Source of the DNA: Oscillospiraceae bacterium
GTDB lineage: Bacteria; Bacillota_A; Clostridia; Oscillospirales; Ruminococcaceae
Length of the DNA stretch: 16,573 nucleotides
Direction: 5' to 3'
NCBI GenBank assembly: GCA_017523995.1
Contig: JAFWUX010000082.1
Span: forward strand, 1-16,573
Made by a program: the position numbers and the translations under genes. Positions 1 through 4,827 of this stretch are shown piece by piece; position 1 is the stretch's first letter, and each line of letters begins with the position of its first letter. The notes under the pieces are model-generated. The model searched no databases and was not told where the DNA came from. It worked only from the letters and a program-made list of their open reading frames with translations.

Positions 1-217
1 CCTTCGGAAAGGGATTTCGCGCTCTGCGGAGCGCGACCAGAGGCTCCTCGCCTCTGGCCTCATCGCAAACTTTTGAAAAAGTTTGATCAAAACTTTTATT
101 TCGGCTTCGCCGTGTGCGCCCTTAAGTAGAATAGAGCTTAAAATGGGGTCTGGGGATAAATCCCCAGCAGAGGCTTGGGGGCGGAGCCCCCATTATTGAT
201 CCGTCGGAGACACCGCT
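1..217. repeat. Gene-free cluster of short palindromes downstream of rbgA
   Basis: No plausible gene lies here. I can see a run of perfect inverted repeats: a 7-bp stem at 18-35 with a 4-nt loop, an 8-bp stem at 37-57 with a 5-nt loop, an AT-rich 8-bp stem at 66-85, an 8-bp stem at 150-167 and a 7-bp stem at 176-192. Read from the minus strand these follow the rbgA stop codon and could help end transcription, but none is followed directly by a clean U-run, so no canonical terminator is called. The density of unrelated hairpins resembles the intergenic palindrome clusters common in Ruminococcaceae genomes (family knowledge from memory). Confidence 0.6.
140..167 (+). repeat. Left copy of a shared hairpin repeat
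   Basis: The segment begins with the 18-mer AAAATGGGGTCTGGGGAT and closes a palindrome, CTGGGGAT-AA-ATCCCCAG (150-167). The same 18-mer, followed by an equivalent palindrome with a 3-nt loop, is found at 16373-16401 in the same orientation. Two copies over 16 kb apart, each in an intergenic region, indicate a dispersed repeat rather than chance. Confidence 0.7.
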
Positions 218-1075
218 TCACGGCTTTTCGAGCGAGATGCGGCCGAGTTTGGTGCCGCGGAACTCATCGAGCAGCGTGATTGCCGCACGCTCGGTATTCG
301 GGACGCCGCCGGAAAGCAGCATGCCGCGGTTCTTTGCCATCAGCTCGAGCAGCTCGAAGCCTTCGCCCTCCTGTTCGGGCGCGATCTTATAGCGCTCTGC
401 AATCGCCTGCGGGTACTCCGTGTGCAGGAAACTCAGCAGACGCGCTGCCAGCGCTTCCTTATCGAGAATATCATCGCGGATGGCGCCTGTCATGGCGAGC
501 CGCACCGCGACCTCCTGATCATCCAGCTTCGGCCAGAGCACGCCCGGTGTATCGAGCAGCTCGACGCCCTCTGCGGTCTTGATCCACTGCTGTGTGCGTG
601 TGACGCCCGCTCTGTCCTCCGCCTTGGCACGTTTGCCGCCTGCGAGACGGTTGATCAGCGACGATTTGCCGACATTCGGGATGCCGAGAATCATCACGCG
701 GATCGGTCTGCCTATCATGCCCTTATCGGCATAGCGCTGCAGCTGATCTTTGAGCAGCTCGCGCAGTGCGGGCGCAAACTGCTTCACGCCCTTGCCGTTC
801 TTGGAATCTGCCGTGATGACGGCGTATCCCTGATTCTTATAGTACTGCATCCAGCGGCCTGTGATATCCGGATCCGCCATATCCGCCTTGTTGAGAATCA
901 CAAGACGCGGCTTTCTGCCCGTCAGGCGGTTGAACTCCGGATTGCGGCTGCTCTGCGGCAGTCTTGCATCCAGCAGCTCTGCCACGGCATCGACCAGCGG
1001 CAGGCTTTTCGCGATCATCCGGCGGGTTTTCGCCATGTGACCGGGAAACCACTGGATGTCCTTCATATCTTCCAT
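218..1075 (-). CDS. rbgA: Ribosome biogenesis GTPase RbgA (YlqF)
   Basis: This is a cytoplasmic GTPase needed for a late step of 50S subunit assembly. The 285-residue protein has the family's usual length and opens with the diagnostic IQWFPGHMAK stretch (7-16). The GTPase motifs occur in circularly permuted order: G4 NKAD at 62-65, then G1 GIPNVGKSS at 131-139, a G2 threonine near 159, and G3 DTPG at 175-178. The C-terminal ~100 residues form the RNA-binding helical domain of the family. The ATG sits directly after the stop of the upstream signal peptidase gene (TAAATG), preceded by AGAGGG. A second ATG three codons in has a poorer ribosome binding site. It is the last gene of the rplS–signal peptidase–rbgA block, a typical Clostridia arrangement that links it to ribosome supply. 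Confidence 0.96.
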   Translation of the reverse strand: MEDMKDIQWFPGHMAKTRRMIAKSLPLVDAVAELLDARLPQSSRNPEFNRLTGRKPRLVILNKADMADPDITGRWMQYYKNQGYAVITADSKNGKGVKQFAPALRELLKDQLQRYADKGMIGRPIRVMILGIPNVGKSSLINRLAGGKRAKAEDRAGVTRTQQWIKTAEGVELLDTPGVLWPKLDDQEVAVRLAMTGAIRDDILDKEALAARLLSFLHTEYPQAIAERYKIAPEQEGEGFELLELMAKNRGMLLSGGVPNTERAAITLLDEFRGTKLGRISLEKP

Positions 1076-1915
1076 TTAATCCCTCTGACTTTCTGCCTGC
1101 TGACCGCCGGTGCTGTCGATTCTGCCGAACTTATAAAGCGGCGCGACCCGGATCAGCACTCTGCCGATGATGTCCTCCTCTGCGATCATGCCGACCTCGG
1201 GGTGGCGGCTGTCCTTGGAAATGTGGCGGTTGTCGCCGAGCACAAAGACATAGCCCTCCGGTACGGTCAGCGGATAGGTGAATGCGCGGTTGTCGCGCTT
1301 GGTCAGCGTACTGGTATAGGGTTCCTCGAGCGCCTTGCCGTCTACATAGACAATGCCCTCGTCAAAATCAATGTTCACTTCCTGTCCGGACTGCGCAATC
1401 AGGCGCTTGACGATCCGCTTGCCGAGACCCGGTGCGGCTGTGAGCTGCCCTGCATCATCAAAGGTATATGCGGATGCGCTGTTCAGGATCAGGATATCGC
1501 CGGTTTCGTAGGTTTTATCGAGCCGCGAGACCATCAGACGGTCGCCGTTTTCCAGTGTCGGCACCATCGAATCGCCCTCGACAACCGCGGTGCAGATCAG
1601 ATAGGTGAACACCAGCATCACAACGAAAATTGCTGTTGTGACGGATTCGATCACATCCGCGGCATCGCAGAGAAACTGTTTGAATGTGTAATGCGGTTCG
1701 TCTCCGGATGCATCTTTCTCCGGTGCGGGAGTCTCAGCCGGTGCCTGCGGTTCAGGAGCCGGTTCCGCTGCGGGTGCAGTTACCGGCGCGGGTTCCGCGG
1801 ATGTATCCGGTGCTGCTTCCGTCACGGTCTCCGGTGCTGTTTCTGCTGCGGTTTCGGGTGCGGCTGCCTCGGGTGCGGGGGCAGGCTGTTCCTGCGGAAT
1901 CTCAGGTGTCTCCAT
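1076..1915 (-). CDS. lepB: Signal peptidase I, long Pro/Ala/Glu-rich N-terminus
   Basis: A membrane serine protease that removes signal peptides from exported proteins. The 279-residue product has an acidic, low-complexity N-terminus (about 1-70) rich in Pro, Ala, Glu and Thr. One transmembrane helix follows (about 90-111), then the outward-facing catalytic domain. Catalytic Ser116 lies in GDSMVPT and the general-base Lys170 in RIVKRLIA. The conserved box E is present as GDNR at 227-230 with DSR at 235-237. The start is supported by GGAGGCG about 9 nt upstream. The cytoplasmic extension is absent from its two neighbours, which are otherwise close paralogues; it may be a spacer or a protein-contact segment, but nothing in the sequence shows which. 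It abuts rbgA with no gap. Confidence 0.93.
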   Translation of the reverse strand: METPEIPQEQPAPAPEAAAPETAAETAPETVTEAAPDTSAEPAPVTAPAAEPAPEPQAPAETPAPEKDASGDEPHYTFKQFLCDAADVIESVTTAIFVVMLVFTYLICTAVVEGDSMVPTLENGDRLMVSRLDKTYETGDILILNSASAYTFDDAGQLTAAPGLGKRIVKRLIAQSGQEVNIDFDEGIVYVDGKALEEPYTSTLTKRDNRAFTYPLTVPEGYVFVLGDNRHISKDSRHPEVGMIAEEDIIGRVLIRVAPLYKFGRIDSTGGQQAESQRD

Positions 1916-1966
1916 GCGGCTTCGCCTCCGTTTCTCTGCCGCACGCTGCGGCGTTGTCAGGATATG

Positions 1967-2614
1967 TTATGCGCCGATTCTGCCGAATTTCTTGAGCGGC
2001 AGAATCCGGATCAGAACTTTGCCGAGAATATCCTTTTCCTCGACAAGTCCGACATAGCTGCTGCGGCTGTCCGAGGAACCGTTGCGGTTGTCGCCCAGCA
2101 CGAATACATAGCCTTCCGGAACCGTCAGCGGATAGGGGAGTGCGTTGTCGCACTGCTCATGGGTCGGCTCGGCGATATACGGCTCATCGAGTGCCACGCC
2201 GTCCACATAGACGATGCGTGCGTCAAAATCAATGTCAACGGTCTGACCCGCCTGCGCGATCAGGCGCTTGACGATGCGCTTGCCGAATCCCGGTGTGGAA
2301 TAGATCGTGCCGTCATTGCCCATCGGGTGACCTGTCCAGTTGTTGATGATCAGGATATCGCCGTTTTCGTATTCGCGGGAAAGGCGCGAGACCGCAAGAC
2401 GGTCGCTGTCCTGCAGGGTCGGAACCATTGAGGTGCCGTCTACTCTTGCAATGCAGATCACGAATGTGAAGCAGAGAATCACAACAAAGACCGCTGCTGC
2501 AACGCATTCCAGAATATCCATCGCATCGCCGCCGAATTCTTTGAGCGTGTATTTTTCTTCTTCTGTGTTCTCCGGCTCCTCTGCCGGATGCTGTGACAGT
2601 TGTTCAGTATTCAT
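1967..2614 (-). CDS. lepB: Signal peptidase I, second paralogue
   Basis: A type I signal peptidase of 215 residues. After a short acidic N-terminus there is one transmembrane segment (about 36-56) and then the catalytic domain. Ser62 lies in DGTSMVPT, Lys116 in RIVKRLIA, and GDNR is at 174-177 with DSR at 182-184. I start at the ATG at 2614 because AAAGGAGA lies about 7 nt upstream. An in-frame ATG 18 codons further out (2668) would run into the upstream gene and add an unlikely basic segment. The sequence around the membrane helix and active site is very close to the next gene downstream, which points to tandem duplication. The gap to that gene is about 50 nt, with a small GC-rich inverted repeat. 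Confidence 0.93.
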   Translation of the reverse strand: MNTEQLSQHPAEEPENTEEEKYTLKEFGGDAMDILECVAAAVFVVILCFTFVICIARVDGTSMVPTLQDSDRLAVSRLSREYENGDILIINNWTGHPMGNDGTIYSTPGFGKRIVKRLIAQAGQTVDIDFDARIVYVDGVALDEPYIAEPTHEQCDNALPYPLTVPEGYVFVLGDNRNGSSDSRSSYVGLVEEKDILGKVLIRILPLKKFGRIGA

Positions 2615-2637
2615 GGCAAATCTCCTTTGGCTTTTTC

Positions 2638-3300
2638 TCAGAACAGGAATCCGAAGCGGTCGGTCCACTTTTCGGTCAGCTCTTCCTCGCGGTAGTAGCG
2701 GACGACTGCGGTGCCGAGCACCTCATCAACCGGAATCAGACCGACTGCCGTGCTGCGGCTGTCCGTGCTGTTCATGCGGTTGTCGCCCATGACGAAGACA
2801 TAGCCTTCGGGGACGGTCATCGGATAGGTGAATGCGCCGTCCTCACGCATGGTCGCTTCGGCAATATACGGTTCATCGAGCACATTGCCGTCCACACTGA
2901 CGGTGCCCGCTGCGGTGTTGATGTCAATGGTCTGTCCGCCGCGTGCGATCACGCGCTTGATCAGGATCTTGCCGAGCCCGGGCTGCTCTGTGATGACAGT
3001 CTGCTCCGGATCGGCAAAGAAGCCGCCCTGCTGATTATCCACAACAACGATGCTGCCGTTCAGACCCTTGAACGGTGTGACGATCAGCAGCTTGTCGAGA
3101 TTGTAGAGCGTCGGATTCATCGAGCCGCCGTCTACCGTGACGGGGCGCATGACAAATGCGAACAGCAGCACAAATACAAAAATCGAGGCAGCACCTGCCT
3201 CAAGGATATCCAGCACATCTCCGAGCAGATCGGAGAAGGAATAGGAATCTTCTTCTGCTTCGGATGTCTGTGTTTCGTTGTTCTTTTCTTCTTCGGCCAC
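2638..3300 (-). CDS. lepB: Signal peptidase I, first paralogue
   Basis: A type I signal peptidase of 220 residues and the first of three in a row. It has an acidic N-terminus, a transmembrane helix (about 32-52), and a catalytic domain with Ser60 in GGSMNPT, Lys115 in ILIKRVIA, and GDNR at 172-175 with DSR at 180-182. The start is GTG, supported by GAGGGAG 5 nt upstream. It is the most diverged of the three, with a different C-terminus and a different segment between the catalytic Ser and Lys. It lies 77 nt after rplS, behind a terminator-like hairpin and without a visible promoter of its own, so it probably depends on read-through. Confidence 0.93.
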   Translation of the reverse strand: MAEEEKNNETQTSEAEEDSYSFSDLLGDVLDILEAGAASIFVFVLLFAFVMRPVTVDGGSMNPTLYNLDKLLIVTPFKGLNGSIVVVDNQQGGFFADPEQTVITEQPGLGKILIKRVIARGGQTIDINTAAGTVSVDGNVLDEPYIAEATMREDGAFTYPMTVPEGYVFVMGDNRMNSTDSRSTAVGLIPVDEVLGTAVVRYYREEELTEKWTDRFGFLF

Positions 3301-3330
3301 GTCTGCTCCCTCTTTTCCTTAAGTTTCAGG

Positions 3331-3364
3331 ATAAAAAGCAAAGGGGACTGCAAGAGTCCCCTTT
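3331..3364 (-). terminator. Intrinsic terminator or attenuator after rplS
   Basis: Read on the minus strand, a perfect 10-bp stem (arms 3355-3364 and 3340-3349, AAAGGGGACT/AGTCCCCTTT) with a 5-nt loop is followed by GCTTTTTAT. This is a good Rho-independent terminator between rplS and the three signal peptidase genes. No promoter is visible in the 30 or so bases after it, so it more likely attenuates than fully stops transcription. Confidence 0.8.
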
Positions 3365-3377
3365 CGCTTGTTTGCAA

Positions 3378-3725
3378 TCAACGAACCAGTCCCTTGACCT
3401 TTGCCGCTTTTCCGACTCTGCCGCGCAGATAATAGAGCTTTGCTCTGCGCACAACGCCTCTGCGGACGATCTCGACCTTGTCAACAGCCGGGGAGTGAAC
3501 CGGGAATACACGCTCGATGCCGACACCGTGTGCAACTCTGCGGACGGTGAAGGTCTCGCTGATGCCGCCGTGCTTCTTTGCGATGACGGTGCCCTCAAAG
3601 ACCTGAATACGGTACTTATCGGCGGATTCCTGAATGCGGACGTGAACCTTGACGGTATCGCCGACATTGATTTCCGGTGTGTCTTCCTTCATGCTGGACT
3701 TGCTGATTTGCTCCAAAGCGTTCAT
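3378..3725 (-). CDS. rplS: 50S ribosomal protein L19
   Basis: A structural protein of the large ribosomal subunit near the interface with the 30S subunit. At 115 residues it has the normal L19 length. It shows the family landmarks [10 protein letters not shown] near the N-terminus, [12 protein letters not shown] and ETFTVRRV in the middle, and a basic C-terminus ending in [13 protein letters not shown]. The ATG is preceded by AAGGAGGAAT at a good distance. It has its own promoter (3950-3978) and a long leader. It heads the block that continues through three signal peptidases to rbgA, whose product also acts on the 50S subunit. Confidence 0.98.
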   Translation of the reverse strand: MNALEQISKSSMKEDTPEINVGDTVKVHVRIQESADKYRIQVFEGTVIAKKHGGISETFTVRRVAHGVGIERVFPVHSPAVDKVEIVRRGVVRRAKLYYLRGRVGKAAKVKGLVR

Positions 3726-3943
3726 TTTGGGATTCCTCCTTGATTTGTTTACGGATGTTCATACATTGCAGCCGGTCAAGCCGGAATCTGAACGCCGCTC
3801 AGCGCTTTTTCTGAGAGGCAAATGCAGCGGACCACCCATTTGTCAGAATGTTGTGTTTATCCCGAAACGGCGGAAAACCGCGGGTTTCGGACAAACTTGG
3901 CATCTTGACCTCGCCCTACAAGTACAGGCGGATATTCAAATGC
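3726..3943 (-). promoter_or_regulatory. Structured 5' leader of rplS, candidate L19 autoregulatory leader
   Basis: About 215 nt separate the predicted transcription start from the rplS ATG. On the minus strand the leader contains a strong hairpin at 3862-3890 (7-bp CCGAAAC/GTTTCGG stem with an inner 4-bp GCGG/CCGC stem), a smaller CTCAG/CTGAG hairpin and a CCGG/CCGG hairpin nearer the gene. No reading frame is convincing. L19 leaders that bind the protein and feed back on expression are known in low-GC Gram-positives. Whether this one matches that family cannot be decided by eye. Confidence 0.4.
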
Positions 3944-3949
3944 TGTATT

Positions 3950-3978
3950 ATTATATCACATCTCTCCTGAAAAAGCAA
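3950..3978 (-). promoter_or_regulatory. Sigma-A promoter for rplS
   Basis: On the minus strand: -35 TTGCTT (3973-3978), 17-bp spacer, and -10 TATAAT (3950-3955) preceded by TGA, giving an extended -10. It faces rplS and would start transcription near 3943. Confidence 0.8.
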
Positions 3979-4052
3979 GGGGTTCAGCGGATTTTTTTCA
4001 CTTTACGCAAAAATCTCCGTGCGCCGGCGGCGGTTTTTGCCATTGCGCCGGA

Positions 4053-4086
4053 GAAAAGCGAAGCGGCTCCGGAATCCGGAACCGCT
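4053..4086 (-). terminator. Terminator of the ferredoxin gene
   Basis: Downstream of the ferredoxin stop on the minus strand there is an 11-bp stem with one G·U pair (arms 4076-4086 and 4062-4072) and a 3-nt loop, followed by TTCGCTTTTCT. It lies between this gene and the rplS promoter and fits a Rho-independent terminator. Confidence 0.65.
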
Positions 4087-4110
4087 GAAGCGCTTTGGTT
4101 TACGGTGCAA

Positions 4111-4281
4111 TTATGCCTGCTCAGGCGCACCGACGGGACATGTATCTGCGCATGCGCCGCAGTCGAGACATGTATCTGCGTCGATGACGTACTTGCCGTC
4201 ACCCTCGGAAATTGCACCTGCCGGACATGCGTCTGCGCAAGCACCGCACTGGATGCATGCATCACTGATTGCATATGCCAT
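4111..4281 (-). CDS. 2[4Fe-4S] ferredoxin, clostridial type
   Basis: A small soluble electron carrier of 56 residues, the size of classic clostridial ferredoxins. Two cluster motifs are complete: Cys9, 12, 15 and 19 followed by Pro, and Cys38, 41, 44 and 48 followed by Pro. The two halves are similar to each other, as in the family, and the protein is acidic and Ala-rich. The ATG is preceded by AGGAGG (4290-4295 on the complement) at 8 nt. It stands alone between its own promoter and terminator, so it is probably a constitutive general electron carrier for pyruvate:ferredoxin oxidoreductase, hydrogenase or similar partners. The specific partner cannot be inferred. Confidence 0.95.
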   Translation of the reverse strand: MAYAISDACIQCGACADACPAGAISEGDGKYVIDADTCLDCGACADTCPVGAPEQA

Positions 4282-4325
4282 AGCTGTTACCTCCTGTTAT
4301 AATAATAGTATATGGTGTGTTTTTC

Positions 4326-4341
4326 GGAGCGGTTTCGCTCC
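4326..4341 (-). other. Hairpin in the ferredoxin mRNA leader
   Basis: A perfect 6-bp palindrome GGAGCG/CGCTCC with a 4-nt loop lies just after the predicted transcription start of the ferredoxin gene. It has no following U-run on the minus strand, so it is not a terminator. A 5'-end stem that stabilises the short mRNA is the simplest reading. Confidence 0.5.
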
Positions 4342-4348
4342 TGAATCT

Positions 4349-4376
4349 ATTGTATCATATTTTCGGAAAAAATCAA
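4349..4376 (-). promoter_or_regulatory. Promoter of the ferredoxin gene
   Basis: On the minus strand: -35 TTGATT (4371-4376), 16-bp spacer, and -10 TACAAT (4349-4354) with an upstream TGA giving an extended -10. It points at the ferredoxin gene about 70 nt downstream. Confidence 0.7.
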
Positions 4377-4683
4377 GTGGTTTTGCAAAAAAGCATAGGA
4401 ATCACATTTTTATCCCGGATTTTTGATGGAATCCTCGGCGTTTTGCACAGGATTCCGTGGTTTGCAAGCGGCGCTTCTGATAACTTGAAAGCTGTGGAAT
4501 GTTCACAGGAATCTGTAAATCCCGCTGATTGAGTATGCGGAATCTGCATGAAAGAAGTGATTTTCGGACAGCATTTGTGCAGAATTGCGCACCACAATAT
4601 CGGCGCGTTTAGAGCAATATAATTTCAGTTCGTTGTGCATCATTGCAAATTATTTTGATAAAACGAAAAGTTATTGCATCATC
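4377..4683. other. AT-rich gene-free divergent region
   Basis: No credible coding sequence is seen between the ferredoxin promoter and the promoter of the transport operon. The DNA is clearly more AT-rich than the genes around it. It holds an 8-bp perfect inverted repeat GGAATCCT/AGGATTCC (4428-4435 and 4449-4456). Just before the right-hand promoter there are two copies of TGCATCAT (4636-4643, 4675-4682) and a TTCGTT/AACGAA pair (4629-4634, 4662-4667). These are candidate regulator sites for the operon to the right. Confidence 0.55.
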
Positions 4684-4712
4684 TTGACAAGATTCTGAAG
4701 ATTTGGTATAAT
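4684..4712 (+). promoter_or_regulatory. Consensus sigma-A promoter of the transport operon
   Basis: TTGACA (4684-4689), a 17-bp spacer and TATAAT (4707-4712) match the vegetative consensus at all twelve positions. Transcription would start near 4719, leaving a leader of about 109 nt before the first gene. Such a strong core promoter suggests control by a repressor or by leader structure rather than by an activator. Confidence 0.88.
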
Positions 4713-4734
4713 ATTATATTGTAAGATATTGTGG

Positions 4735-4770
4735 CGTTTTGCGCATCGCTGAGACGATCTGTGCAAAACG
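4735..4770 (+). promoter_or_regulatory. Leader hairpin 1 of the transport operon
   Basis: A long stem: GTTTTGCGC (4736-4744) pairs with GTGCAAAAC (4761-4769) with one G·U pair, then ATCG/CGAT closes a 6-nt loop after a 2-nt bulge. An additional C-G pair closes the base. No U-run follows, so it is not a simple terminator. It may stabilise the mRNA or be a protein or RNA regulatory site. Confidence 0.55.
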
Positions 4771-4785
4771 GCAAATCGGATGCTT

Positions 4786-4809
4786 CCGGCAGCGCAGGAA
4801 CGCTGCCGG
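4786..4809 (+). promoter_or_regulatory. Leader hairpin 2, just before the first ribosome binding site
   Basis: A perfect 9-bp GC-rich stem CCGGCAGCG/CGCTGCCGG with a 6-nt loop ends 6 nt before the ribosome binding site of the first gene. It lies close enough to influence translation initiation. It also argues against the upstream ATG at 4780, which would place this hairpin inside the coding region. Confidence 0.55.
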
Positions 4810-4815
4810 CGGAAA

Positions 4816-4822
4816 GGCGGAG
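4816..4822 (+). promoter_or_regulatory. Ribosome binding site fixing the GTG start of the solute-binding protein
   Basis: GGCGGAG lies 5 nt before GTG at 4828. The alternative ATG at 4780 has no purine-rich site in front of it, and starting there would put extra residues before the signal peptide. Confidence 0.65.
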
Positions 4823-4827
4823 ATACC

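Noticed and set aside
1..217. Possible CRISPR array or insertion sequence ends at the window edges
   Set aside because: The palindromes differ from one another, there are no regular spacers, no transposase and no target-site duplications visible.
422..2431. Plus-strand frame of 669 codons across rbgA and two signal peptidase genes
   Set aside because: The minus-strand frames carry complete GTPase and signal peptidase motifs. The plus frame turns into Cys/Arg/Gly repeats where the opposite strand encodes the Pro/Ala/Glu segment.
2593..3432. Plus-strand frame opposite the first signal peptidase and rplS boundary
   Set aside because: It runs through a terminator hairpin and against two well-supported genes, with no ribosome binding site.
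4373..4597. Small frames in the AT-rich divergent region (also 4317-4532 and 4679-5041)
   Set aside because: No ribosome binding site, no domain, and they overlap promoters. The composition does not match the window's genes.
4618..4623. A second TATAAT upstream of the operon promoter
   Set aside because: No acceptable -35 box lies 16-18 bp upstream, and the perfect promoter at 4684-4712 explains transcription better.
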